Shown here: positions 10,501 through 22,828 of the stretch, in pieces | How the letters are laid out: every line of letters starts with the position of its first letter | Numbering within the stretch: the first letter of the stretch is position 1 | Assembly: GCA_032358165.1 (NCBI GenBank) | Contig: JAALGY010000018.1 | Span: forward strand, 269,787 to 333,786 | DNA: 64,000 bases | Origin: Diplosphaera chodatii | Taxonomy: Eukaryota > Chlorophyta > Trebouxiophyceae > Prasiolales > Stichococcaceae | Direction of reading: 5' to 3' | Notes under the pieces: model-generated | Databases searched by the model: none | The model's input: the letters and a program-made list of their open reading frames with translations, nothing else | Told to the model about the DNA's origin: nothing | Program-made: the position numbers and the translations under genes

Positions 10501-13500
10501 GTGGCCCGCCCGCCGCGGGCCGCCCTCCGCAAACCTGTGAACATGCAAGGGTTTCACGATTCATTCGAGTTTGAAGTTTGAACCCCACTGCACATCGCTC
10601 AATCAGTGCAAATCGAGCCCAGCCCATGCGAAGACTCCGAGGCAGGACCCCAGATGATCTTATGTACTATTTGCGGATGATGCATAATGCCAGTGGGTCT
10701 GTGACATCAAACCCGCCACCCAGAGGTGTTGACCGAGACAGCCCGGAAGCCTGCACCTCTTCCTGGCCGCCTGCAGGATGGCAAACTGTGTGGCTGGGTA
10801 CGGCGACGCCAGCCGGTGCACCAGGCGTGCGACCTGCCCCTGCTCGTCTGCAAAGTCCTGCAGACAGCAATAAACCAGGTACACACCATGGAAGCACAGC
10901 ATGTGCAGTGGGCAGAGTGTGCACCGCCTATATGACCAGACCAACAGACAGCCTGTCGTTCATTTGTTGGTGGATGCCATGGGCAAAATAATGTGATGCT
11001 CTACTGCTGTGCAAAGTGCACCTCGTCGTCGGGCTCCTCCGCCCCCTGGTCCATGTCCTTGACGAGGGGCGAGATGAAGTCGAAGAGGCGCTCCACCTGG
11101 TCCACATTCTCCACCTGCACAGGGTGTAATAGGTTCACCCCTGTCTCACTCCCTCCGCAGAACGTCGTGGTCTTCGATGGCATCTTGTGCGACGTTGGGC
11201 GGTATCAAGCTATCGGAGTTACAATGCAACTCGCACTTGCACGCGGGAAGTGCCAGGGCTGCATGTGCAGCCACTGAGGCAAGCAAGCTCCAATGCGTCA
11301 TCACACCAAACTTGACCAATCAGCACGACACCTTGGTGTCGCCCTTCAGCACGGCGCGCACGACCGTGAGCGCCATCTCGCGGCGGCGGCCGGGCGTGAG
11401 GCGTGCCATCAGCGGCGGGTATGACGCCAGGCCCAGCACCTGGCAGGACACCGGCAGCAGCATCAGCGGCCGATGATACAACACCATGCTCTGAATGAAT
11501 GCACTGTTCAGGCAAAGCTGCACGCCAGCCTTCGGACAAGACACGCGCCTTTTGGGAGCACCACGCATCAACATTTGGAGCAGTGCAAGGTGCGCTGTGG
11601 TTGCCGGCAACAAGCATGTGGGCATCCAGGGTGCGCACACGTGCCCCTCAAAACCACAAGTGCAGCAGCGCGAGTGCGCTGCCGCCGACGCACCGTGACG
11701 ACGTCGTACGTCTCCAGCGGAACCGCCAGCAGGTCGACCACCCGCTGCTCGCCCCGCGGGTCCGACATGTCGCGGTCCGCCAGCGCCTGCGATGCACTCG
11801 GGGGAATCGTAGTTGAAGTATACATAATAACTATATATATATATATATATATAAACATATACAAGATATGTGCACATATATCAGGTTCTTGTGCTTATGG
11901 ATGTTGTGATGTGCACATGGCTTCAAGCACCAATAACCAGGGCTATGCCAAGCGGCATGGCAGCACATAGCTTTGCCGGTGACTTTGCCCAAGTTGGGCT
12001 TGCACGCTGCTGGTGGCGCGTGCCCACCCTGCGCAGTTTTTTCCGCAAGGACAATCCCATGCGGTGTTTACGCTCTTAGAAGGGCTGCAGCACCAGATGC
12101 ATCATTGCGTGGACCCTGGACCCTACCTCCGTGCACGCCGCCAGCACAGCATCCACGTGATCCAAGTCGTCGGGGTACACTGCGCCGGCAAAGCGCGCCA
12201 GCCCGATGTGGATTGCCGCCAGGTCCGACACCGGCATCGCTGAGTGCGCCTCGGCAATCTGCAGCGGTTGCGGCATGGGTCACTGGCTGCAGCATGTACA
12301 TCTAGGATGAGCAGCGCAGCAAGCCCACTGGGATCCATCACTGCTGCCAGAAGCACAAGGTAGCGATGGTTTTGCAGCATTGGCTGGTGCAGGCATGTTA
12401 TTGGGCGGGAACCTGCGAACGCTGGCAGGCTTGGCCAATACCAATATCGGAGACGACAAGCAAGCGTGCTGCATCTGAGCCTGCCACCAATGCCAGGGCC
12501 TGTGGCTGGGACAGCCAGCTACATGTTGCCCTCGACTAGGTCACATTGCAGCACGCACCTTGGCCGCTGCCGCCTTGAGCTGCCCAAAGGCGTCTGCCTG
12601 CTCCAGCTGGCCGCGCACCGCTGTGTCGCCTGAGGCGACGAAGCGCGCCAGGCGGTCCATCAGGCTGGCCATCACTGCAGCCAGCCGCACGCCCGGCTGC
12701 GAGCATGTGCAGAGGAGTGTCAGGGCAACAGCACTGTATGTCGAAGGGTAGTGCCTGACAAGCACGGTCAGTCGAGGCAGGCAGCACGTCAAGCTGTCCC
12801 AGCTCAGGCATCAGGTGCTTCGCAGGAGACCACGCAATGATGCAGGGTGCAACAGCTTGGGGGCCCCCACCTGCAGCTGCGGCACAGCGCCCAGCAGCGC
12901 ATCCAGGGTGCCGAGGTGGAACTCGTCTGGAAAGCCCTGCACACAGTACGCCATGTCTGCTGATCAGCCTTCTGGGTTGCTGACTGGCAGCACACAGCCT
13001 AAAGCCCAGCTTACCACCTGGCAACATGCCGTTCGAGCGGCATGTGTGCTGAGCGCGATGCTGCAGGATCTGCAGGCTACATACCGACATCATTGCAGCT
13101 TGGTTCGATGGGCAAGGGGCACGCACCTGGATGAGCGCCTGCATCAGGTACTGCTGCGCGATGTCGTCCCGGCACCCGACGACCTGCTCCAGCACCCGAG
13201 GCAGCACGACCTCCGAATATCTGCAGCACGTCGTGCGCCAGCCATTAGCCAGCCTTCAGAGACACCTCAGCCCGAGACGCTGTATGGTGTGTCCGCAGCA
13301 TGCATCGCTAGCATGATGCCAAAATCAAGCTGTGCAACGTGACCCACAGTGTCCTCATGCCAGTCCCAGCAGAACAGGCGCTTCATATGGGGAGTACCAC
13401 AGAAAACGCCAGCAGAGAGGTGCTTCGACAGGACCTGGTGAAGTCCAGGCCGTCCAGCTGGCTGACGTAGGTGAGGTTGCGGCCGACCAAGTCCGCCAGC

Positions 13501-15283
13501 TGCTGCCGCTCCTTCTCGCGGGCCGCCCGCTCCTGAGCCCGCGTGGACCCCTGCATCGGGCAGATTCAACGCTGTCATGTTTGGAACATCCCTCATGTCT
13601 GCACCCAACAGATACAGCATCTATGCATCAGCATCGGCGTGCTGCATGGGCAGTGCTGCATGCGGCTCGCTGGATCGCCTTGAACCAATGGTGCCCGTCC
13701 CCATCCCACCTCGTGCTGCATGTTGACCCAGAGCTTGTTCATGTCCTTGATCTCATGCAGCACATTTGCTGGGGGCAACGGTCCTCGTGCCCAGCCCACC
13801 TGGTGCTGCATGCGGACCCAGAGCTTGTTCATCTCCGTGAAGTTCTGCAGCAGGAACTCGAGCGCGTCGCCCGTGTCGCCGCCGGAGGCCAGCGCCGCTG
13901 CATCCTCACTGCCCGCCGCCTCCGCCGCTTCCGGCGCCGCGTCCGGCAGCAGCCCGCGCACCGCCTGGCACAGGTATGCGCGCAGGAACAGGCCCCGCAC
14001 CGGGTGCTGCACCTGCGGCCAGTGAGAACACATACGTGATCTGCCATGTCCCCTCACCCACATCATGCCGTGGAGATTCAAGCCCTGAGTGTGGACTGCG
14101 CAAAGCAAGCAGTGCTGTCCATGTGGCACATGACTTGGCAGCTCATTGCAACAGCCGTGCACAGCCCTCCGAAACACCAAGACGCTGGCCCACTCATCCC
14201 ACAGCTCCAGTCGCCATGCAGGATGCATTGTCGGTCAGCTTGCGCACCCCCTTGCACATCTCCACCAGGTCACGCAGGATGTCCTTGGCGGGCGCCTCCT
14301 TGCTGCGGATGTACACCGCGCCCACCGCACACAGCAGATACCTGCAGGTGAGTTGTAAGAGCAAGGATCAGGCGCTGCAACCACACCGGCAGAGGTGCTC
14401 AGCCATGGACTCCTCCTGCACATTGCATTGATTCGCAAAGCTACTGCATGGCTCAGCAGCACTGTGCAGCTGCAAACGTGGGTGGTATGCAGTCCAAGGC
14501 AGAGGCATGGCCACACAGCAGACCAATGGCTGAAGCCCTGGGCGGTGTTATGCAGTGCACTGCGCAGACCAGCAGAGAGCTGCTGAGCTTCACACGTGCG
14601 ACTGCTGACTCACAGGCGAGGCAGGACATTGCCGGCCCACTGCACGCGCTCATACAGCTCGCCGAGGACGCGCCCCTTGGCAGCCTGCTCACTGATCCAG
14701 GACTGCAGCAGCGCCAGGTGATCAAACACCTGCGCAGGACCAGATCAGGGTGCTCACTCACCAGCTGATTGAACCGAGACTGGCTTCGACCGCTTCCCGG
14801 CAATCCGCAACACAGAGATCTGAAGGCACACTTATTGGCAATGCAGTAGGGCAAGTGCCAGCACCCACACGGTTGAGCACAAGCGATCATTATGCATACA
14901 CCTGCATGTACAGCTCGAAGTAGCGGTGAGGCTGCAGCTCGCCCGTCCGCAGCTCACCCAGCAGCGCCGCCGCATAGCGCAGCGCATCCTTCAGGTTGTC
15001 GCCATCCTGCCAAAAGATATGAGTACACTCAACGACATGCTGCTGTGTATGGCACAGCAGTCTGCCCTTCAGCGGCCATGCGAAGTCTTCAGCCGTTCTG
15101 ACAGCCGCTGCATGTGTTTTGACAGCATTGGACAGCAGAAGCGCTCCCATCTGTACGCCCTACCGTGGCCTTGCGCATGAAGTAGGCGTTCTTCTTCACG
15201 GCGGCCACAGCGTCGGCCAGGCACCGCGCCTGCTCGTCGTGGCTCGTCATTGGGCCCAGGCCTGAGGCCTGCATGCGGTGCAT
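7540..15283 (-). CDS. VPS35: Retromer core subunit VPS35
   Basis: VPS35 is the alpha-solenoid scaffold of the retromer complex, which with VPS26 and VPS29 recycles sorting receptors from endosomes. About 22 exons read on the minus strand from 15283 to 7540. Family blocks in order: N-terminal [39 protein letters not shown] (about 15000); WAGNVLPRL and [20 protein letters not shown] (14720-14240); [16 protein letters not shown] (14010), the VPS35 signature for VPS26 binding; [20 protein letters not shown] (ending at 13800); then HEAT-like helices including [53 protein letters not shown] and ACAHLFW (9500-9030); and [15 protein letters not shown] and [11 protein letters not shown] near the end. 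A Pro/Ala/Glu-rich insertion is coded at about 8800-8620. The ATG at 15283 or the one at 15250 could start the protein. The VPS26-site intron carries an in-frame exon-end duplication (separate entry). Confidence 0.93.
8361..8392. repeat. Short AT-rich tandem repeat in a VPS35 intron
   Basis: A TCAATAAATCAATAG-like 15-16 bp unit is present twice in tandem, inside an AT-rich patch (about 8340-8420) that contrasts with the GC-rich surroundings. No function is apparent. Confidence 0.7.
9515..9595. other. AT-rich island in a VPS35 intron
   Basis: About 80 bp of AT-rich sequence (runs of A, T and TATATAT) sits directly upstream on the minus strand of the exon coding [13 protein letters not shown]. 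It could be a pyrimidine/branch region or a remnant of inserted DNA. No ends or target duplication are visible. Confidence 0.45.
11832..11853. repeat. (TA)n microsatellite
   Basis: Eleven TA units in a row lie in a VPS35 intron. Confidence 0.95.
13701..13763 (-). repeat. In-frame echo of the VPS35 exon end ([11 protein letters not shown]) with donor
   Basis: On the minus strand the exon end at 13853-13791, including the donor after 13800, is repeated 90 bp further on at 13763-13701. By eye about 52 of 63 bases match. The copy codes [12 protein letters not shown] and is followed by the same GTGGG donor. The 90 nt between the two donors (30 codons) has no stop, so splicing at the second donor would keep the frame. 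Confidence 0.85.
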
Positions 15284-16008
15284 TGGGCCCTCGTCAGCAC
15301 CATGATCTAGACGTCACTTGACTGCAGAGCACACTCCTGTGTGGGGGTTATGGTCTATCCTGGACTAAAGGATACGTGAAGCGTAACGCATACAGCAAGA
15401 CCAGCGCTGATTAGACATAACACCCCACCATGTTGTCTTATGCTGGTCAGCAGGATCGAGCAGGACTTGGACGCAAACACTGAGCCAATACAACGTCCGT
15501 TGGCGTTGTCATAATCTTCATTATCTATGCTTGCACTGCTGCAAATTGCAAATGTGCTGCAGCACGCCAAGCCCTGCTCCACAGGCCGTGTGCGGAAACA
15601 AAAGAAAAGACAAGACTTTTACCAAAAGGTCTCGATTGAGGCCCATTCAGAACGGAAGCTGCACTCAGTGCAGCCTCGATTGCCTCGATCAGTGACTAGG
15701 GTTTAGGGCCATGTCCCGAAGGGCGCAGGCAAAGGTGCCAGATTCACATGCGGATGCCCTTGCCGCTTTACATAGCCCTGCAGCACCACGACATACAGGA
15801 TCATCATTGGCTGAGCGACGGTGCATGCGGCAGAGCTGTTGCTAGTGCCTCAGTTAACAGGCATCCTGCACAGGGCAGCAGCTTGCGCATGCCGGAGTAG
15901 ATTAAACACTGAGCCCGAGCCAGCCTGCTGATGCGCATTGGGAGCCGGTGCCGCGACCGGCATGCCTCGCCACGGCCGGCCTGAGGCTGCTGCCTTGACT
16001 GCACAGCA
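15284..16008. promoter_or_regulatory. Divergent promoter region between VPS35 (-) and transportin (+)
   Basis: This 725 bp gap separates two divergent genes and contains no convincing exon. It holds a perfect 8-bp-arm inverted repeat (15658-15674, arms GCTGCACT/AGTGCAGC with a one-base centre), repeated CTCGAT motifs at 15630-15690, and a TAGGGTTTAGGG telo-box (15697-15708). Confidence 0.55.
15697..15708 (+). promoter_or_regulatory. Telo-box in the VPS35/transportin divergent promoter
   Basis: TAGGGTTTAGGG contains the plant telo-box core and resembles 1.7 units of the TTTAGGG telomere repeat. It lies about 300 bp upstream of the transportin start and about 400 bp upstream of VPS35. An isolated copy like this is a promoter element in plants, not a telomere. 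Confidence 0.45.
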
Positions 16009-19000
16009 ATGGCAGCACTGGCAGCAAGCTGGCTGCCGCAGGAGGAGGCGACAGCCAAAATCTGCGCCCTGTTCACAGAGTATCAGCACCCTGGGTCCAA
16101 CCAGGCACAGGTGGGCACTCGGCGCGACGCTCGCAGGGGACTCCAATGTTGCACATCAACCTCGGCTGCTGTGCTGCTGACTGGACTGTATCGTTTCGAT
16201 GCTGTCAACACAGCTGGTGTACCGCTCTTTCACGGCTTCACAAACACCATACGAGCTACATACATCCCAGGTGCTGGCTCAGCTGGAGCGCTGCAGAGCG
16301 TACCCAGACTTCAACAACTACCTGGCGCTGATTCTGGCCCAAGGCAGCAATTTGCAGCTTGAGGTGGGGCCGGCATCGCTGTGAAGTCATGTGGCGAGTG
16401 GAACATGCGTGTATCATTGCAACGAAGTGCACGACTGCCAATCTCAGAAGCGTGGTCGCTATACATGCAGATTCGGCAGAGCGCTGGCTTGCTGCTCAAG
16501 AACAATCTCAAGCAGCAGTATGCGGGCACCCCGCCCAACTACCAGGAGTACATAAAGGTGGGTGGGCAGCATCACTATTGCAGTTTCATATTGAGATATG
16601 CGCTGACATCTTGCTGAATACTCATGCCTGCAATCGCAGGCATCGCTGCTGCTGGCCATCGACCATGAGGCGAGGCCCCTCCGGCATGTTGTGGGCACCA
16701 ACGTGGCCACCATCGTGGCGGTCGACGGCCTTGGCGGCTGGCCGCAGCTGCTGCCCACGCTCGTGCGCTGCCTGGAGTCCGACAGCGTGGGGGCGGCCGA
16801 AGGCGCTTTGGACGCCCTGTCCAAGGTCCCAGCCATGCTGCAGCTCCTGTGCTGAACCAACGCACGAGCCTGGCTGACTTCATGCAGCCTGCAAGCCGGC
16901 TACAAGGGGGCTCGATGATCAAAGGGCCTCAGCAGGGATCCTGATGTGCAGAAGTTCTGTATTGACAGGTGCTGGAGGACGCGCCGCCCTCGGCAGACAG
17001 CCTGCAGCAGCTGGTGGGGGGCGCCGTGCCGCACCTGCTGTCGCGCTTCGTGTCGCCGCACGCCGACGTGCGCCGACGCGCGGTCGCCGTCATGAACCAG
17101 GTGCAGCTCTAGTTGAGGCGCTTCCGGCACTTAGCCTGCTGCTGCGCCACTCTGCTCACCAGTGTGCGGAAGAGGCAACAGCTTAATGCACTGGCATGCT
17201 GACGCTCCCTCCCTCTGTGGTGCACGCTGCACCTGATGATGCACTTGGGCTACAGCATGGGACATCAGTCAAGCAAGTCGCCTGTCCAAATGTCACCGAA
17301 AATCGGTTGTTGCAGCTGGCGGCGGGGGCGGGCGGCGGCCTGGGCCCAGCGATGGAGACGTACCGCCTGGGGCTGTTCAGCCTGGCGCGCGACGTCTCCC
17401 CCGGCGTGCGCCGCGCGGTGTGCGGCGGCCTGGTGCAGCTGCTGCACCTGCAGCCCGAGGCGCTGGCGCCGCAGATGCGCGACATCATCGCCTACATGCT
17501 TGAGTCGTCGCAGGTGGGAGTTTGTACCAGGTCTGCCGTCATGTCCATGGAGGCAGCTGCGAGAACAACACCTTGAGGGTCTGGAGTGCTGTCAGCAAGC
17601 CCTGCCGCTGCGAGTCCATCGCAAGGCTGGCATTGCAAGGGTGGAGGCTTGCAGTGCACGCCTGGAGGAGCTATCCCTGCAGCAAAACCACCATGCATGC
17701 CCACTTGTCACAGGATGAGGACGAGGCGCTGGCGCTGGAGGCGTGCGAGTTCTGGCCGGCCTTTGCGGACAGCCCGCTGGACCCGGCGCTGCTTGCGCCC
17801 CACCTCGCGCAGCTCGTCCCCGTGCTGCTGAAGAACATGGTGACCTGCGGCGCCAGCGCTGGTGGCAGACGGGACATGCTGTAGGTAATGCGCCGCTTGC
17901 TGCAGGCTTCTTCATTGCAGATGTGTATCTTTGGTACGCATGTTGCGCAGGTGTACGGCGAGTTCGACGAGGAGGTGGTCGACACCGAGGCGGCGGAGGC
18001 AGCCGGCCCCGGCGCTCTGGACCACGATGCTGACGTCCGGCCCTTCCACCACAGGTGCTGAAGCGTGCAGCGGCAGTCACTGCAGCCAACTTCTCACTGT
18101 GCTTGTGGCTGCGGAGTTGCTAGGTGCCGTGAGTCTGCTTAGCCGGATGTCGAGCTGCTACAGAGCTGAGGTGTTGCTGGACGGTTTGTGCAAGGAGGCC
18201 ACCCAGCCGACGGCCTTCCTTGAGATGTGCACCGCAGGAACTCGGAGGGGGAGGGCAGCGGGAAGGACTCGGCGTGCTGGAACATCCGCAAGTGCAGCGC
18301 CGCGGGGCTGGACGTCCTGTCCACCGTGTTTGGCGAGGAGCTGCTGCCCTTCGTCACCCCCACCGTCCGCCAGCGCCTGCAGGTGCTGCCAACCGTTCAT
18401 CACATGCTGCACAGTGCCTGGCTTCCGTCAGCACCAGCAGCAGGCGGCCAGCAAGCCGTGACCCTGCCTATATCAAGTCATACAGTGCGGCACAGGCATC
18501 GGCCCTCAGCAACATTTTGGGCGCAGCGAGGGCACTGGCGACAGCTGAACCTGACTCCTGATCCCAAGCAGGACGACGACTGGCGGGCGCGCGAGTCGGC
18601 CATCCTGGCCCTGGGCGCCATCAGCGAGGGCTGCCACCGTGGGCTGGTGCCCTACCTCGCGGAGCTGGTCGGCCTGCTGATGCCCCCGCTCACCGACGCG
18701 CGTCCCCTGGTGCGAGTCCAGGCCCCTGAGCTTGCAGTTGTGATGCTAACCGTGGGGCCTGTCTGCAATACACCATGCTTGTCCCCAGGACACGCCAGCA
18801 TGAGTGCATGTGGGCATGTTCACAGGTCCGGAGCATAACGTGCTGGACGCTCAGCCGCTACGCCCACTGGGTGGTCGCCAATGGGCAGGACCCGCACTCC
18901 CTCGGCCAGCTGCAGTTCGACCTCGTCATCGAGGTGCAACATGTTTCTCGACCCTTCTCACGAAATGCGCCAGCGGCTCTCTTGTATGCCCTGGGTTTTA

Positions 19001-22000
19001 CCGATACAAGCTGGCAGCCTTTGGCATCGTCCTCCCTGTGTGTTCCAGTGAACTGGACAGTAATGTGTCTGCACCGTGCGCAGCTAGCCTATTTGCAGCA
19101 TCTGCCGTTGACCGTCTGTAATATCCTATAGGGTCTCCTGGGGCGGGTGCTGGACCACAACAAGCACGTGCAGGAGGCGGCGTGCAGCGCGCTGGCCACC
19201 CTGGAGGAGCAGGCCGGCCCCGAGCTGCTGCCCCGCCTGCGGGTGCGGACACCTGCTGCGCCCTGCGCTGTTCGGACAGCGATATGCTGCACATTGTGTC
19301 ACGCTGCCTGCTGCCTACCGACGACTATAGAAGTAAGCATTGACAGAGTGGCCTATCCCTAAATCATTTGGGACCTGACGCATGCTGCCTTCACTGCAGG
19401 CCATCCTGGAGACGCTGGCACAGGCGACGCTGGCGTATGGCCGCCGGAACGTGCGCATGCTGTATGACGCGCTGTCCACGCTGGCAGAGGCAGTCGGCCG
19501 CGGTGAGAGCCTTTCAGCTGAGCTGCTTGCAGCATAACAGGGGCCTCGTCAGGAAGCCTGGTCCAGTCTGAGTCAGCTTGGGTGCACCATATGACGGCGC
19601 ATCCAGGTCCTGCCCCGCCACTGTGCCGCTGCTGCTGCACACTCGACGCGTCAGTCCTGGCGTCCTCACCCTGGTGTTGCGTGCTACAGCTTTGGCGGAG
19701 CCGTCGCTGCGGGGCATCTTCATGCCGCCGCTGCTGGCCAAGTGGGGCACGCTCACAGACACCGACGCTGAGCTGCTGCCGCTCATGGAGTGCCTCATGA
19801 CCATCGCCACTGCAGTCGGTGAGCTCACCTGCCTGTGCATCCTCCAGCGCGTCTGCCTGGCCAAGCTCACATTGAGAGCATCGGAAAAGGGTCAGAAGGT
19901 TGGGCGCTCAAAATGACACCCCCTGTTAGCAGGCATATTGGGTGCTCATTTGAGATTAGGTCTCATGGCAGATGGCATTGCTGACATCATGGATCCCAGG
20001 AGTGCTCCCTGATGCACACGTCATGGTAAAACAAGGGCCGCAGCCCAGTCCTGCAAGTCGTGGTCACCCAGTGTGACATGGCTGCTGATGCATGTGCAGG
20101 CCCAGCCTTCGAGGAGTACTCCGAGGCCTTGTTCCAGCGCTGCATGCGCATCCTCGGCACACGGCTTCTGTCGCGCCAGCTGGCAGCCAAGGTACACCTT
20201 GCACATGGGCTGTGCTCAACCGTGTCCCGCGCAGCATCTGGAGGGGTGCTTAGCAATGGGGCTGAGAATTCAGCCAGAAGTCCTGGGCCACCAATGCCGT
20301 CACCACGCTGTCCTCCCCCCTGTAGGCCAGCTGAGCGGCCTTCCCACTCACAGAAAGGTCTTTTGGCCAACTGGTATTGCTGTAGCCTGACAGGATGCAG
20401 CGGACCCCGAGACGGACTTGGACTAGCATCAGCATTGATCCACATCAGCATCAATTGGCAGTCGACTTGGTGTTCATACTTGCGCTGCCGTACCCTGACA
20501 GGAGGCGGCGGACCCCGAGACGGACCTGGACTACATCGTGTGCAGCCTGGACGCGCTGTCGGGCGTCGCGGAGGCGCTGGGCTTCCGCTTCGAGGCGCTG
20601 CTGTCCGCCGCCGCCCCAGCACCCACGGCCCTGCGGGACATCCTGCTGCAGTGCTGCCAGGTAAAGCGACGGGGTCTTCAGCCGCATGTTTTGTGCCCCT
20701 GTATGCCACAGAATCCTCAAAGTTGAAGGGCCACGTGCCAGCTGTGGGCGCCTCAGCCCCCAACATTGTGCGCTGCTTGGGGACTGACCAGGGCCTTCTC
20801 ATGTGCTGTGCAGGATGCATCCCCAGACATCAGGCAAAGCGCTTTTGCGCTTGTTGGCGACTTGGCCAAGGTGACGCCTTGTGCCATTCTCAAAGCCCAT
20901 TGCTACCAGAGAACGTCAGCTGATGCGTGCTGGGGTGCCAGCAGCCGTGCCCTTGTACCCTTGAGCCGCAGCAGCACGATCTGCCGTGCGCCTGCCCGTA
21001 TCCCACTTTTGTGCAGTCTTGTTGGCGCTCTAGCACGTTCAGCAGTGCTACAGATGAGTATCCTGACCACAAGGGTGTTTCCATTGAGCTTCTGTAAATG
21101 CCCGCAGGTGTGCGCGCCGTACCTGGGCGCCGCGCTGACGGAGCTGGTGGCGCTGTCGATCGCCAACCTGGAGCCGCCCGCCATCGCCCCCGCCACCATG
21201 TCTGCCTGCAACAACGCCTGCTGGTCCCTGGGTGCGCTGGTGCCACTTGAAACCTCGTTCCCCGGGCAGAGGGTGCTTGGCAAGGCTCAAGCGTCAAGGC
21301 CATCTGTGTGATTCAGTGGCCGCACAAGATGTGACGGCAGTACTGCCTGGTCGCTGCTGCTGTGCTCGTCCGCTTCATCCCATGTGCCGAGCACTGTGCT
21401 GTTGCGGCTGTCTGTGAGCCGTGGTGAAGGCGGTGTGCTCCCCGGCCCACCACAAGTGCGCCACGCCTTTGTGCAACAGGCGAGCTGGCGATCAGGCAGC
21501 GCCCCGAGAAGCTGGCGCACCAACAGCACCACATTGCCGCAACACCCCTAAACCCTGATCGCAAGTCCGCAGGCGAGCTGGCGATCAAGCAGCGCCCCGA
21601 GGAGCTGGCGCCCTTTGCGGCGCCGGTGGCGGAGCGTCTGGTGCCGGTGCTGGGCGCGGCGCCCGGCACCATGCCCCGCAGCCTGGTGGAGAACGCCGCC
21701 ATCACCCTCGGCCGCATCGCCTGGGTGTGCCCCGCGCAGGTGCGGCGCACTGTGGCGGGTTCAGCTACGGAGCCCAAACCTACACCTTGTTTGCGCTGCC
21801 ACCGGCTGCTGTTGCACAGCTGCGCGCGGTCAGGCCGATGCCAGCTGGGTTGAATGTCACAGCTCTGTGGTGTGCACTGAGGCTCGTGTCAGTTCAGGTG
21901 CCGCAGCATCAATGCAAAGCAGCTGCACAATGTTTGGATGTGGGCAGCATGGCTCACGTGCCCTTAGCTTGTCCCGGGCTTGCCAGTGACGTTCGAACCC

Positions 22001-22828
22001 TAGCTCAGAGACCCCCACCCTGCCCGCTGCAGGTGGCGCCGCACCTGGAGCACTTTTTGGCGCCGTGGTGCGCGGCGCTGCGGCTGCTGAACGATGGCGT
22101 GGAGAAGGAGCACGCGTTCCAGGGTTTATGCAGCACCGTGCGCCACAACCCCCAGGTGTGTGCCGCTTCCGCACCCTTCCAGCAACCTCTGCTGTGGCCC
22201 CCACACTCATGGGACGCCTGCGCAGCTGTAGTTTGGACTCGCCTGAGTGTCGCTGGCAGCTGTGTGTCCGACAGCATGTTGAGAAGGTACCACTGCCGTT
22301 CGTGTTTGTCGGGACACGCCTCTGTAGTTGAGCTGGCTGTCGCTGCTCCCATGGTCCGGCCACATGCACCTGTATTGCTGGCCCGCAGGCAGCGGCGGCC
22401 AGCTTTAAGAGCATTGTGGAGGCGGTGCTGTCGTGGCAGACGCTGCACAACGAGGCGCTGGCCGCCGACATACTGCAGATCCTCAACCTGCACAAGGTGT
22501 CAGCATGCCACATCTCTGCTCTGGCACACCTTGCCGCTTCTCAGCACAACTGCATCTGTGCGCACGTCCTCGCAGCATAGGCACAGCTCCAGCCTAGGCT
22601 TCCCATGCACCCATGCAGAGGACTGTTTCTTCAAAGTCATCAGTCACGCGTTCTTTCGTGAAATTCCTTCTGAGGCATCAGCCACACTGGCCTCTCTTTG
22701 CTTCAGTTGTGCATGCTTCTACCTGTTCACAGGCGGATCTCACAGACCGCGGGCAGTGGCAGCCGTACCTGGCGACGCTGTCGCCGGCGGTACGGGACAA
22801 GATGCTCGCGATGCTGCAGCACGCCTGA
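16009..22828 (+). CDS. TNPO1: Transportin-1 / importin beta-2 (nuclear import receptor)
   Basis: Karyopherin beta-2 carries PY-NLS cargoes such as hnRNP-like proteins through the nuclear pore and releases them on Ran-GTP binding. The protein starts [20 protein letters not shown] at 16009 and is built of HEAT repeats spread over about 20 exons. Diagnostic blocks: [16 protein letters not shown] (16470); [10 protein letters not shown] (16690); [23 protein letters not shown] (18280); [22 protein letters not shown] (18596); [15 protein letters not shown] (18830); [16 protein letters not shown] (19170); [28 protein letters not shown] (20825); [19 protein letters not shown] (21200-21600); and [16 protein letters not shown]. 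The acidic loop that contacts Ran and cargo is present but short (about 17955-18050 and 18235-18270). It ends [16 protein letters not shown]. Two introns hold exon-start echoes, one of them in frame. Confidence 0.93.
20381..20432 (+). repeat. Echo of a transportin exon start with its acceptor
   Basis: The acceptor and first 30 or so bases of the exon starting at 20512 (coding [11 protein letters not shown]) are repeated 118 bp upstream, with a copied acceptor that would start the exon at 20394. Only a few substitutions separate them, and one turns the Tyr codon into TAG, so an exon started here reads [14 protein letters not shown]. Confidence 0.8.
21474..21518 (+). repeat. In-frame echo of a transportin exon start with its acceptor
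   Basis: The exon starting at 21573 (coding [13 protein letters not shown]) has a near-identical copy whose acceptor would start at 21480, exactly 93 nt (31 codons) upstream. The copy codes [12 protein letters not shown], and the stretch to the real exon is open and in frame. The upstream acceptor would therefore add a 31-residue, partly duplicated helix next to the conserved NNACWSLGE segment. Confidence 0.87.

Noticed and set aside
15690..15710. Telomere or interstitial telomere array
   Set aside because: Fewer than two TTTAGGG units are present; a promoter telo-box is the simpler reading.
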